Shown one piece after another: positions 55,140 to 64,000 of a stretch of DNA of 64,000 nt. The translations under genes and the position numbers were made by a program. Source of the DNA: Streptomyces sp. RPA4-2 (lineage in GTDB: Bacteria > Actinomycetota > Actinomycetes > Streptomycetales > Streptomycetaceae); NCBI RefSeq assembly GCF_012273515.2, contig NZ_CP050975.2, positions 2,418,001 to 2,482,000 on the forward strand, read 5' to 3'. Under the pieces are notes generated by a model. It did no database searches. It saw only the letters and a program-made list of their open reading frames with translations, and was not told the DNA's origin. Within the stretch, counting starts at the first letter, position 1. Each line of letters opens with the position of its first letter.

Positions 55140-55918
55140 TCACTCCGCAGCTTGTCGTGCACCGCGACAAGGAGCTGATGGCCCAGGCCGCGGCGGCCCG
55201 GCTGATCACCAAGGTCGTGGACGCGCAGGCCTCGCGCGGCTACGCCTCGGTGGTCCTCACCGGCGGCCGCAACGGCAACGGGCTCCTCGCGGCGCTCGCG
55301 GCCGCGCCCGCCCGGGACGCCATCGACTGGGGCCGGCTCGACCTGTGGTGGGGCGACGAGCGGTTCCTGCCCGCGGGGGACCCGGAACGCAATGACACCC
55401 AGGCCCGTGCGGCACTGCTGGACTCGGTGCCGCTGGACCCGGCGCGGGTGCATCCGATGCCGGCGTCCGACGGCCCCCACGGCGCGGACGCGGACGCGGC
55501 GGCCGAGGCCTACGCCGCCGAACTCGCGAAGGACGCGGGGCCGGAGAACCATGGTTCGGTCCCGGCCTTCGACGTCCTGATGCTGGGCGTCGGGCCGGAC
55601 ACGCATGTGGCCTCGCTCTTCCCCGAGCTGCCCGCGGTGCGCGAGACGGAGCGGACGGTGGTGGGTGTGCACGGCGCGCCGAAGCCCCCGCCGACCCGGA
55701 TCTCGCTCACGCTGCCCGCGATCCGCTCGGCCCGCGAGGTGTGGCTGCTCGCGGCCGGCGAGGACAAGGCGCAGGCCGCGGCGATCGCCCTGTCGGGCGC
55801 GGGTGAGGTACAGGCTCCGGCGGCGGGCGCCCATGGGCGCTCGCGGACGCTGTGGCTGCTCGACGCGGCGGCCGCTTCGCAGCTGCCGCGTTCGCTGTAT
55901 CCGCCGGCTTCGGCGTGA
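55136..55918 (+). CDS. pgl: 6-phosphogluconolactonase (DevB type)
   Basis: The 260-residue protein has the NagB-like fold with SVVLTGGRNGNGLLAAL, the WWGDERFLPAGDPERNDTQARAAL segment, and the catalytic-loop LMLGVGPDTHVASLFP. It hydrolyses 6-phosphogluconolactone, the second oxidative pentose phosphate step (EC 3.1.1.31). Usual family members read GGTTP and GMGPDGHTASLFP; here the GRN and DTHV variants are conservative and seen in actinobacteria. GTG start overlaps the opcA stop. Last gene of the operon. Confidence 0.92.
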   Translation: MITPQLVVHRDKELMAQAAAARLITKVVDAQASRGYASVVLTGGRNGNGLLAALAAAPARDAIDWGRLDLWWGDERFLPAGDPERNDTQARAALLDSVPLDPARVHPMPASDGPHGADADAAAEAYAAELAKDAGPENHGSVPAFDVLMLGVGPDTHVASLFPELPAVRETERTVVGVHGAPKPPPTRISLTLPAIRSAREVWLLAAGEDKAQAAAIALSGAGEVQAPAAGAHGRSRTLWLLDAAAASQLPRSLYPPASA

Positions 55919-55984
55919 CGGCAGGGTAGGGGCGAACGAGGCGTCTCTCGCTCTCGCCGCCCCTACCCTCCCCCAAGCTTCTCG

Positions 55985-56338
55985 GCTTCACTCGAGCAGG
56001 GGGACTTCTCTCATCTCCGGGGGCTTCGCCCCCAGACCCTCAAGGGCTGCGCCCCCTGGACCCCCACATCGCCCGAAGGGCTCGTCCTCAAACGCCGGAC
56101 GGGCTCAGGGTGCGGGCCTCCGCCGGATGGTCCGCACGGGCTCAGGGTACGGGCCTCCGCTGAAAGGTCCGCACGCGCTGGGGTGCGGGCCCGCGCCGAA
56201 AGGTTCCGGCCAGGCTGGAGATGCCGGGTACGGGCCATGCTGTGAAGGGGCGCGGGGAACTGCGCGACCAGCCCCCGCCTACCCGCACCCGAGAAACACC
56301 CCACGACGGGCGGCCCCCCACCGCCCGTCGTCCCGCAC
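55985..56338. repeat. Composite Streptomyces intergenic repeat, copy 3, with internal repeats
   Basis: Between convergent pgl and pgi lie GGGGGCTTCGCCCCC, CTGCGCCCCCTGGACCCCC, CTCGTCCTCAAACGCCGGACG, three degenerate copies of a unit with GCTCAGGGTRCGGGCCTCCGC and GGTCCGCACG, and AAGGGGCGCGGGGAACTGCG. Same blocks and order as at 3195-3375. No gene is seen; it should fold into hairpins that end both genes. Confidence 0.7.
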
Positions 56339-58000
56339 TCACAGACCCTGACGGCCGCGCAGCTCCCGGTACTTGGCGACCAGCGCCTGGGTGGAGGGGT
56401 CGAGGCCGGGTACGTCGGTGCCGTCGGTGAGGGCGGGTTCGATGCGTTTGGCGAGGACCTTGCCGAGTTCGACGCCCCATTGGTCGAAGGAGTCGATGTT
56501 CCAGACGGCGCCCTGGACGAAGACCTTGTGTTCGTAGAGGGCGATGAGCTGGCCCAGGACGGAGGGAGTCAGTTCGCGGGCGAGGATGGTGGTGGTGGGG
56601 TGGTTGCCCTGGAACGTCTTGTGGGCGACCAGGTCCTCGGGCACGCCCTCGGCGCGGACCTCGTCGGGTGTCTTGCCGAACGCCAGCGCCTGGGTCTGGG
56701 CGAAGAAGTTCGCCATCAGCAGGTCGTGCTGGGCGGCCAGGCCCGTCTCCAGTTCAGCGACGGGGTTGGCGAAGCCGATGAAGTCGGCCGGGATCAGCTT
56801 GGTGCCCTGGTGGATGAGCTGGTAGTAGGCGTGCTGTCCGTTGGTGCCGGGGGTGCCCCACACCACCGGTCCGGTCTGCCAGTCCACCGGCTCGCCCTGC
56901 CGGTCGACGGACTTGCCGTTGGACTCCATGTCGAGCTGCTGGAGGTAGGCGGTGAAGCGGCTGAGGTAGTGCGAGTAGGGCAGCACGGCGTGGGACTGCG
57001 CGTCGTGGAAGTTGCCGTACCAGATGCCCAGCAGGCCCAGCAGCAACGGTGCGTTGGACTCGGGGGGCGCGGTGCGGAAGTGCTCGTCGACGAGGTGGAA
57101 ACCCGCCAGCATCTCCCGGAACCGGTCCGGGCCGATCGCGATCATCAGCGACAGGCCGATCGCCGAGTCGTAGGAGTAGCGTCCGCCGACCCAGTCCCAG
57201 AACTCGAACATGTTGTCCGTGTCGATACCGAAGTCGGCGACCTTCCCGGCGTTGGTCGACAGTGCCACGAAATGCCGGGCCACCGCCTCCGGACCGGCTT
57301 TCAGCCCGGACAGCAGCCAGGACCGCGCCGAGGTCGCGTTGGTGATCGTCTCGATCGTGGTGAACGTCTTCGACGCGATGATGAACAGTGTCTCGGCCGG
57401 GTCGAGGTCACGGACGGCCTCGTGGAGGTCGGCGCCGTCCACGTTCGACACGAACCGCACCGTCAGACCGCGGTCGGTGAAGGAACGCAGCGCGTCATGA
57501 GCCATCGCGGGGCCGAGGTCGGAGCCACCGATCCCGATGTTCACGACGTTCTTGATCCGCCTGCCGGTATGACCGGTCCACTCACCCGAACGCACCCGCT
57601 CGGCGAAACCCGCCATCCGGTCGAGGACCGCGTGCACCGCCGGCACGACGTTCTCCCCGTCCACCTCGACCACCGCGTCCCGCGGCGCACGCAACGCCGT
57701 GTGCAGAACCGCACGCCCCTCGGTCACATTGATCTTCTCACCACGGAACATCGCGTCCCGCAGCCCGAACACATCCGTCGCCACGGCCAGCTCACGCAGC
57801 AGCCGCAGTGTCTCGTCGGTGACCAGGTGCTTGGAGTAGTCGACGTGCAGATCGCCTACCCGGAGGGTGTACCCGGAGCCGCGCCCGGGGTCGGCCGCGA
57901 ACAGGTCCCGCAGATGGGTGTCCGCGAGCTCCTCGCGGTGCTCCCCCAGAGCGGTCCACTCGGGCGTCCGGTCGAGCCTGGTACGGGTGTCTGCGTTCAT
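56339..58000 (-). CDS. pgi: Glucose-6-phosphate isomerase
   Basis: The 553-residue enzyme interconverts glucose-6-phosphate and fructose-6-phosphate (EC 5.3.1.9), joining the pentose phosphate operon with glycolysis. Motifs: [58 protein letters not shown], and [16 protein letters not shown] to [20 protein letters not shown]. Full-length, start ATG at 58000. It faces pgl. Downstream of an MFS gene on the same strand by 72 bases. Confidence 0.95.
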   Translation of the reverse strand: MNADTRTRLDRTPEWTALGEHREELADTHLRDLFAADPGRGSGYTLRVGDLHVDYSKHLVTDETLRLLRELAVATDVFGLRDAMFRGEKINVTEGRAVLHTALRAPRDAVVEVDGENVVPAVHAVLDRMAGFAERVRSGEWTGHTGRRIKNVVNIGIGGSDLGPAMAHDALRSFTDRGLTVRFVSNVDGADLHEAVRDLDPAETLFIIASKTFTTIETITNATSARSWLLSGLKAGPEAVARHFVALSTNAGKVADFGIDTDNMFEFWDWVGGRYSYDSAIGLSLMIAIGPDRFREMLAGFHLVDEHFRTAPPESNAPLLLGLLGIWYGNFHDAQSHAVLPYSHYLSRFTAYLQQLDMESNGKSVDRQGEPVDWQTGPVVWGTPGTNGQHAYYQLIHQGTKLIPADFIGFANPVAELETGLAAQHDLLMANFFAQTQALAFGKTPDEVRAEGVPEDLVAHKTFQGNHPTTTILARELTPSVLGQLIALYEHKVFVQGAVWNIDSFDQWGVELGKVLAKRIEPALTDGTDVPGLDPSTQALVAKYRELRGRQGL

Positions 58001-58072
58001 CTCTGACTTCCGCCTTCTCTCCTGCGTGTGCTGCTGCGTCCCTCGCCCCGCTGCCGGTCCCAACCTAATTGA

Positions 58073-59344
58073 TCAGGGCTTGACGTGAGCTGTCGTCACG
58101 CCGTCGTCCGGCTCAACAACAGATACGTCCGGCTTGAGCGCGGGTATCAGCGAAACGACGGCGAGTGCGAAGAGCGCGGCCGCGAACAGCGCGGGCCCGT
58201 TCAGCCCGTACACCGCGGCGACCGCGCCACCGAGCAGGGCGCCGACGGGGGCTCCGGAGGTGGAGGCGGTACGGAAGGCGGCGCTGATGCGGCCGACCAT
58301 GGCCTGGGGGCTGCGCTGCTGCATCAGCGTGACCTGGTTGACGTTCCACACCATGTTCATCACTCCGAGCAGGACCATGCCCAGCAGGAGGGCGCCCAGT
58401 TGGCGGACGGTGCCGATGAGCAGGAGGGACGCCGTCTGGACGCCTCCCCCCAGGAGCAGGCCGCGGACGCGCCCGAACCGGCGTGCGACACGCTGCGCCA
58501 GCAGTGCTCCGCCGGCCAGGCTTCCGGCCGAGTAGGCCGTCATCGCGGCGGCGAAGCCCGTGTTCCCCGCGTGCAGCCAGCCGGTCACGTGCAGGACCAG
58601 CGTGGCGATCAGGGCGCCCATTCCGATGTTGCACAGCAGTGTGGCCGTGCAGACGGCGCGCAGCACCCGGTCGCTCCACAGGGCGCGCAGTCCCTCGGCG
58701 ACCTCCGTCCGCAGGGTGCTTCCGGCCCGCCGGGGCTCCCGCTCGGGCGCCGCGATCCGCAGGGACGCCACGAGCACGGCGGCCAGCAGGTAGGTGGCGG
58801 CGTCGGCGACGAACGGCACGGCGGCCCCGGCGGCGAGCAGCAGCGGCACGAACGGGCCGGCCAGGAAGCCGCCGGCGAGCTGTTGGCCGGTCATCAGCCG
58901 GGCGTTGGCGCTGCCCAGGGCCTCCTTGTCGACCAGGGACGGCAGCAGGGCCGTGGAGGCGTTGTCGAAGAGGGTCTGGAGAGTGGTCAGGGCGAAGGCG
59001 AGCGCGATCAGCAGCCCGATCGAGGCGTGGCCGAGCCCGACGGCGAGGCCGAAACAGGCGACGAGCGTGCCCCGCAGGGTGTCCACGCTCCACATCGCCC
59101 GGCGTTGGTCCACCCGGTCCGCGACCGCGCCGCCGAGCAGCCCGAAGAGCAGCCACGGGAGATATCCGCAGGCGGTGACGGACGCGATGACGAACGGGTC
59201 GTCGGTGAGGCGCACGGCGATCAGCGGCAGCGCGGCGGTGCGCAGCGCGTCCCCGAAGCGCGACACCACCGCCGCGCTCCACAGCCGCCCGAATCCCCCG
59301 CGCCACGCGGGCACCCGCACGGCCGTCGCCTCGCTCACCGTCAC
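58073..59344 (-). CDS. MFS transporter
   Basis: The 423-residue membrane protein has about 12 helices in the DHA3-like pattern. Seen are ARWSAAVVSRFGDALRTAALPLIAVRLT-type helix 1, GGAVADRVDQRRAMW (motif A) after helix 2, and the TASTSGAPVGALLGG region near helix 11. GTG 59344 is chosen with GGAGGG eight bases upstream; GTG 59338 is equally in frame. Likely an exporter, substrate unknown. Possibly co-transcribed with pgi. Confidence 0.82.
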   Translation of the reverse strand: MTVSEATAVRVPAWRGGFGRLWSAAVVSRFGDALRTAALPLIAVRLTDDPFVIASVTACGYLPWLLFGLLGGAVADRVDQRRAMWSVDTLRGTLVACFGLAVGLGHASIGLLIALAFALTTLQTLFDNASTALLPSLVDKEALGSANARLMTGQQLAGGFLAGPFVPLLLAAGAAVPFVADAATYLLAAVLVASLRIAAPEREPRRAGSTLRTEVAEGLRALWSDRVLRAVCTATLLCNIGMGALIATLVLHVTGWLHAGNTGFAAAMTAYSAGSLAGGALLAQRVARRFGRVRGLLLGGGVQTASLLLIGTVRQLGALLLGMVLLGVMNMVWNVNQVTLMQQRSPQAMVGRISAAFRTASTSGAPVGALLGGAVAAVYGLNGPALFAAALFALAVVSLIPALKPDVSVVEPDDGVTTAHVKP

Positions 59345-60112
59345 AACACCCCCTCCACCGCTGCCACTTCGACAACCGTAGAGGTCACCACTGACAATCG
59401 GGCGGAGAGCGGGCGGGGCAGGCGGCGCGAGCACGACCGGACCGCCACGCACGGGGATGCCAGGCCCGAACAACAGTCCGACGCCACGGGAAGCCACCGG
59501 GACGAGCCTCGACCGGGACGAAAGCCCGCCCGGACGCGGCGAGACCGGAACAGGAAGCCACCCGGACGGGGACGTCCGAGCCCGGCGCCAGAGCAGGAAG
59601 CCACTCGGACAGGAACGGCCGAGCCCGGCGCCAGAGCGGGAAGCCACTCGGACGGGAGCGGCCGAGCCCGGCGCCAGAGCGGAGAGCCGCCTGGACAGGA
59701 ACGGCCGGGACGGCGTACGCCCTTCCGCACGAGACCGGCCGCACGTCGCGCGGGAGCGACCCTGCGAGATCCGCCGTACGAAGTCGGCCGCGCAGGGTCG
59801 GCCGTACGAGGTGAACCCACACCCGTCCGCCGTACGAGGTGAACCACGCCCGTCGGCCGCACGACGTCGGCGGCCGCCCGGTGCCGAGCCGGGCGCGCGG
59901 CCCCCCTCACGGCCCCCAGGGGCCCCACGCCCACCGTGCGGTCACGGACGGCACCCCACCGACCACGCGCTGTTCGTGACCCGCCTCGCGTGGCCGGCGT
60001 CGGCGTACCGCCCCACCACCGGAGGCATGGGCACGCGTTCGGACGCGTACGACCGGAGGGCGCCCGGTGGCGGGCACGCCGATTCCGTACGCGGACGTCG
60101 TGCGAGACAGCT
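59345..60112. repeat. Gene-free GC-rich stretch with 43-bp tandem repeat
   Basis: No supported gene in 770 bp. From about 59554 to 59720, 3.7 copies of a 43-bp unit containing GAAGCCACTCGGACRGGA and GGCCGAGCCCGGCGCCAGAGC stand in tandem. Further on, CGCCGTACGAGGTGAACC recurs at 59809 and 59829. The open frames are repeat translations with arginine/proline bias. Confidence 0.7.
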
Positions 60113-60142
60113 CCGGCCAGACACCCCTCGGTGTCCGGCCGG
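60113..60142 (-). terminator. Terminator after the RbpA-family gene
   Basis: CCGGCCAGACACC pairs with GGTGTCCGGCCGG with one mismatch and a four-base loop, 11 bases past the stop on the minus strand. Confidence 0.7.
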
Positions 60143-60152
60143 TTCGCAACTC

Positions 60153-60488
60153 CTAGATCTCGCCCCGCAGTTTGGCGAGCGCCTCGGCGAGAATCGCCTC
60201 GCCGTCCGCGTCGCTGCGCCGCTCCCGTACGTACGCCAGGTGCGTCTTGTACGGCTCGGTGCGCGGCGGGTCCGGCGGGTTGTCCCGGTCCTGTCCGGCG
60301 GGAAAGCCGCAGCGCGGGCAGTCCCAGGTCTCGGGAACCTGCGCGTCGCTGGCGAAGCTGGGCACCGTCTCGTGCCCGTTGGAGCACCAGAAGGAGATGC
60401 GCAGCCGGGGCGCGGACTCGCCACGCTCGGCCTCGCCCATCGGCCCCGCCCCGACCCGGCTTCCTCGGATCGCGTTGCCACTTGCCAC
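60153..60488 (-). CDS. RbpA-family RNA polymerase-binding protein
   Basis: The 111-residue protein MASGNAIRGSRVGAGPMGE shows the RbpA plan: the N-terminal RGSR tail, a central zinc-ribbon-like domain (FWCSNGHETVPSFASDAQVPETWDCPRCGFPAG, with two CxxC-type pairs), a basic linker PPRTEPYKTHLAYVRERRS and a C-terminal sigma-interaction helix GEAILAEALAKLRGEI. RbpA proteins strengthen promoter opening by the housekeeping sigma factor. The core differs from the better-known Streptomyces RbpA as I recall it (which has an EYACENGH-like centre), so this may be the paralogue RbpB. GTG start with GGGAG. Confidence 0.82.
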   Translation of the reverse strand: MASGNAIRGSRVGAGPMGEAERGESAPRLRISFWCSNGHETVPSFASDAQVPETWDCPRCGFPAGQDRDNPPDPPRTEPYKTHLAYVRERRSDADGEAILAEALAKLRGEI

Positions 60489-60554
60489 GGTCGTAACTCC
60501 CTGCGTGATGGTGCCGCGAAGCGAGTCGGCGTGACGCTTCGCTGCGAGCGCCTC

Positions 60555-60583
60555 AGTCTACGTAAGGCCCAACGCGCGTCCAG
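60555..60583 (-). promoter_or_regulatory. Promoter of the RbpA-family gene
   Basis: On the minus strand CTGGAC (60578-60583) and TAGACT (60555-60560) are 17 bases apart, a near-consensus housekeeping promoter about 67 bases before the start codon. Confidence 0.6.
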
Positions 60584-60613
60584 TGATTGGAGTTACACCC
60601 CACCCCTAGACGC

Positions 60614-60663
60614 AAGCCCCATGATAGGCCGCGCCTGCTGGCGCGTACCGGACATGGGGCCTT
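60614..60663 (-). terminator. Terminator after secG
   Basis: AAGCCCCATG (60614-60623) pairs with CATGGGGCCTT (60653-60663) around a GC-rich inner stem (GGCCGCGCC/GGCGCG), 60 bases past the secG stop. Confidence 0.65.
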
Positions 60664-60723
60664 ACGTGTGGATCGTGCTTGCGTACTGTGCGTTTGTGCG
60701 GTCGTACCGATGTCAGCCGTTGA

Positions 60724-60960
60724 TCAGTTGTTGACCTTCATCAGGATGCCGAGCACGACAATGCACGCGAACCACAGCAGACCGAGCACCACGGTGATGC
60801 GGTCGAGGTTGCGCTCGGCGACCGAGGAGCCGCCGACGGACGACTGCATGCCGCCACCGAACATGTCGGAGAGGCCGCCGCCCTTCCCCTTGTGCATCAG
60901 CACCAGCAGCATCAGCAGCAGGCTGAAGACGATCAGGGCGATCGAGAACCCCAAAACCAC
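60724..60960 (-). CDS. secG: Preprotein translocase subunit SecG
   Basis: The 78-residue membrane protein has two transmembrane helices (LGFSIALIVFSLLLMLLVLMHKG and RITVVLGLLWFACIVVLGILM) joined by the hallmark glycine-rich loop KGKGGGLSDMFGGGMQSSVGGSSVAERNLDR. It assists the SecYE channel. GTG start at 60960. It lies 97 bases downstream of tpiA on the same strand, in the conserved gap-pgk-tpi-secG order. Confidence 0.95.
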   Translation of the reverse strand: MVLGFSIALIVFSLLLMLLVLMHKGKGGGLSDMFGGGMQSSVGGSSVAERNLDRITVVLGLLWFACIVVLGILMKVNN

Positions 60961-61057
60961 GGCTGGACCAACTTCCTCGGAACTGGATGGACGACGGGGG
61001 TCCGGTGACAGTCACCAGACCCCCGCAAGGGTACGACGGATCGTCGCTACCGCATAC

Positions 61058-61834
61058 TCACTGGTCGCGGAAACGGACGATCTTGACGAACTCGTCGGCG
61101 TCCAGGGACGCCCCACCGACGAGCGCGCCGTCGATGTCGGGGTTCGCCATGATCTCGGCGACGTTGCCGGACTTCACCGAGCCGCCGTACTGGATGCGGA
61201 CCTTGTCGGCCAGCTCCTGGGAGTACAGCTCGGCCAGCCGGCTGCGGATCGCCGCGCAGACCTCCTGGGCGTCGCCGGCGCCGCAGACCTTGCCGGTTCC
61301 GATGGCCCAGACCGGCTCGTACGCGATCACGATCGACTCGGCCTGCTCGGCCGGGACGTCCTTGAGACCGCCGTCGACCTGCGCGAGCGTGTGGGAGACG
61401 TGGTTCCCCGCCTCGCGGACCGCCAGCTCCTCGCCGACGCAGAGGATCGGGGTCAGGCCGTGCTTGAACGCGGACTTGACCTTGGCGTTGACGATCTCGT
61501 CGGTCTCCGCGTGGTACTGGCGTCGCTCGGAGTGACCGACCGCCACGTAGGTGCACTTCAGCTTGGCCAGCATGGGGCCCGAGATCTCGCCGGTGAAGGC
61601 ACCGGAGTCGTGCGCCGAGAGGTCCTGGGCGCCGTACTTGATCTTGAGTTTGTCGCCGTCGACCAGGGTCTGCACAGAGCGCAGGTCGGTGAAGGGCGGC
61701 AGGACGGCGACCTCACAGGCGTCGTAGTCCTTGTCGGCCAGGGCGAAGGCGAGCTTCTGGACGTGCGCGATGGCCTCGAGGTGGTTGAGGTTCATCTTCC
61801 AGTTGCCCGCCATCAGCGGCGTGCGCGTGCTCAT
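61058..61834 (-). CDS. tpiA: Triosephosphate isomerase
   Basis: A 258-residue TIM barrel (EC 5.3.1.1) with AGNWKMN (catalytic lysine), [12 protein letters not shown] (catalytic histidine), [16 protein letters not shown] (catalytic glutamate and loop 6) and [11 protein letters not shown] plus GALVGGASL phosphate loops. It follows pgk by six bases. The enzyme joins the glyceraldehyde-phosphate pool made by tkt/tal with glycolysis. Confidence 0.96.
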   Translation of the reverse strand: MSTRTPLMAGNWKMNLNHLEAIAHVQKLAFALADKDYDACEVAVLPPFTDLRSVQTLVDGDKLKIKYGAQDLSAHDSGAFTGEISGPMLAKLKCTYVAVGHSERRQYHAETDEIVNAKVKSAFKHGLTPILCVGEELAVREAGNHVSHTLAQVDGGLKDVPAEQAESIVIAYEPVWAIGTGKVCGAGDAQEVCAAIRSRLAELYSQELADKVRIQYGGSVKSGNVAEIMANPDIDGALVGGASLDADEFVKIVRFRDQ

Positions 61835-61840
61835 AAAAGG

Positions 61841-63052
61841 TCAGTCCTCCAGTGCGGCGAGGCCGGGGAGCGTCTTGCCCTCGAGGTATTCGAGGGAGGC
61901 GCCGCCACCGGTCGAGATGTGGCCGAATGCCGTCTCGTCGAAGCCCAGGGTGCGGACGGCCGCGGCGGAGTCGCCACCGCCGACCACCGTGAAGGCCGGG
62001 GAGTCGAGGAGGGCCTGGGCGACCGCCTTGGTGCCCTCGGCGTAGTCGGGGTGCTCGAAGACGCCCATCGGACCGTTCCAGAAGACGGTGGCCGCGTCGG
62101 CGAGCTTCGAGGCGTAGAGGGCACCGGTCTCGGGACCGATGTCGAGGCCCATCCCGTCGGCCGGGATGGCGTCCGCGGCGACGGTGGTGGGGTGGGACGG
62201 GGCCTTGGTCTTCAGGTCCGGGAACTGCGACGCGGTCACGACGTCGACCGGGACGACCAGTTCGACGCCGTTCTTCTCGGCGCGCTCGACGTACTCCTTG
62301 ACCGCGGGCAGCTGGTCGTCCTGGACGAGGGAGGCGCCGATCTCGTAGCCCTTCGCCTTGAGGAAGGTGAAGGCCATGCCGCCGCCGATGAGCAGCCGGT
62401 CGGCCTTGCCGAGCAGTTCGTCGATGACGGCGAGCTTGTCGGAGACCTTGGAGCCGCCGAGGGCGACGACGTACGGGCGCTTGACGTCCTCGGTGAGCTT
62501 CTTCAGGACACCGACCTCGGTGGCGATGAGGTAACCGGCGTAGTGCGGCAGGCGGGCCGGGAGGTCGTACACGGAGGCGTGCTTGCGGTGCACGGCGCCG
62601 AAACCGTCGCCCACGTAGACATCGGCCAGGGCCGCGAGCTGGTCGGCGAACTCGCCGCGCTCGGTGTCGTCCTTGGACGTCTCGCCCGCGTTGAAGCGCA
62701 GGTTCTCGATGACCGCGACCTGACCGGGCTCCAGACCCTTCACGGCGTCGTGGGCGGCGGGGCCCACGGTGTCCTGGGCGAACGCGACCGGGGCGCCGAG
62801 GAGTTCGGCAAGGCGCTCGGCGGGCTGCAGCAGGGAGAAGGCGGGGTCCGGGGCCCCCTTGGGCCGGCCCAGGTGGGAGGCGACGATCACCTTGGCGCCC
62901 GCTTCCGCCAGCGCCTTGACGGTGGGCAGGACGGCGCGGATGCGGCCGTCGTCCGTGATGAGGCCGTCGGCCAGCGGCACGTTCAGGTCGGCGCGGACGA
63001 AGACCCGCTTGCCGTCCACGCCTTCGGCGATGAGTTCGTCGATCGTCTTCAT
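61841..63052 (-). CDS. pgk: Phosphoglycerate kinase
   Basis: The 403-residue kinase (EC 2.7.2.3) has FVRADLNVPLADG, SHLGRPKGAPDP, VIENLRFNAGE, GGSKVSDKL, LIGGGMAFTFLKAKG, and the ATP-binding WNGPMGVFE with VVGGGDSAAAV. Normal two-domain length. ATG 63052. Transcribed after gap with a hairpin between, and before tpiA, as a glycolytic operon. Confidence 0.96.
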   Translation of the reverse strand: MKTIDELIAEGVDGKRVFVRADLNVPLADGLITDDGRIRAVLPTVKALAEAGAKVIVASHLGRPKGAPDPAFSLLQPAERLAELLGAPVAFAQDTVGPAAHDAVKGLEPGQVAVIENLRFNAGETSKDDTERGEFADQLAALADVYVGDGFGAVHRKHASVYDLPARLPHYAGYLIATEVGVLKKLTEDVKRPYVVALGGSKVSDKLAVIDELLGKADRLLIGGGMAFTFLKAKGYEIGASLVQDDQLPAVKEYVERAEKNGVELVVPVDVVTASQFPDLKTKAPSHPTTVAADAIPADGMGLDIGPETGALYASKLADAATVFWNGPMGVFEHPDYAEGTKAVAQALLDSPAFTVVGGGDSAAAVRTLGFDETAFGHISTGGGASLEYLEGKTLPGLAALED

Positions 63053-63110
63053 GAAGGGACTCCTAGGAAGGCTCTTGAGATCCGAGAGGGCTGATCGATC
63101 CGTACGCGAG

Positions 63111-63152
63111 ACAGGGCCCGGACAGCGCGGCCTTGCGCTGCCCGAGCCCTGT
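63111..63152 (-). terminator. Hairpin between gap and pgk
   Basis: ACAGGGC-C-CGG-A-CAGCGC pairs with GCGCTG-C-CCG-A-GCCCTGT with two bulges and a loop of about six bases. It could partly end transcription after gap or protect the gap message, giving a higher level of gap than pgk-tpi. Confidence 0.6.
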
Positions 63153-63181
63153 GCTCACATCGAGGTGCCTGGCTCCGGGAC

Positions 63182-64000
<819 letters not shown>

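Noticed and set aside
59457..60734. Plus-strand open frame of about 425 codons in the gap after the MFS gene
   Set aside because: It translates the 43-bp repeats, runs over the RbpA-family gene on the other strand and has no domain or ribosome site.

Overview
The window is chromosomal DNA from a Streptomyces-type high-GC actinomycete. The evidence is the very high GC content, GC-skewed codon use, frequent GTG and TTG starts, ATGA/GTGA gene overlaps, a sugar ABC importer without its own ATPase, SigE-family sigma factor, OpcA, RbpA-family protein and a SufR-led suf operon. No prophage, insertion sequence or CRISPR array was found. Most of it is core chromosome; gene order from about 25 kb onward looks like the dapA-dapD-suf-cta-pentose phosphate-glycolysis region of Streptomyces as I remember it, not as compared here.

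Layout. 0-6.6 kb: a truncated DHDPS-family gene with its GntR regulator, a DinB-like protein, an MFS pump, and a divergent aldarate/uronate module (kdgD plus an uncharacterised TIM-barrel-like gene facing uronate dehydrogenase). 6.8-11.9 kb: a polyol-type operon of DeoR regulator, lipoprotein, two permeases and a zinc dehydrogenase. 12.2-14.9 kb: a decayed stretch with a TerD-family gene carrying two frameshifts, an orphan TetR regulator, and a deletion scar joining an MFS stump to a collapsed ACC deaminase gene. 15-17 kb: a Ro60/Rsr protein preceded on the same strand by three tandem Y-like RNAs, two of which carry a circularly permuted tRNA mimic. 17-28.5 kb: PhoX-type phosphatase, secreted nuclease, ArsR/SRPBCC pair, dapA, a SigE-family sigma factor with a membrane beta-propeller partner, and a HAD protein. 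28.5-31.2 kb: a small accessory patch of hypothetical and truncated genes.

31.2-41.5 kb: dapD, a TetR/SMR efflux pair, an AbfB-domain membrane protein, and the suf operon (sufR-sufB-sufD-Rieske-sufC-sufS-sufU-DUF59) on the minus strand. 41.6-49 kb: AAC(3)-like acetyltransferase, ABC-2 exporter, ctaA, a nucleotidyltransferase, an amidohydrolase and ctaB. 49.3-55.9 kb: tkt-tal-zwf-opcA-pgl, the pentose phosphate operon. 56.3-64 kb: pgi, an MFS pump, an RbpA-family gene, secG, tpiA, pgk and the start-truncated gap.

The most unusual locus is the Ro/Y RNA cluster at 14.96-17.0 kb: two of its RNAs contain T-arm, acceptor and D-arm sequences in permuted order, with the acceptor helix closed as a hairpin. 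This matches the published YrlA type of bacterial Y RNA and would easily be missed or misread as broken tRNA genes.
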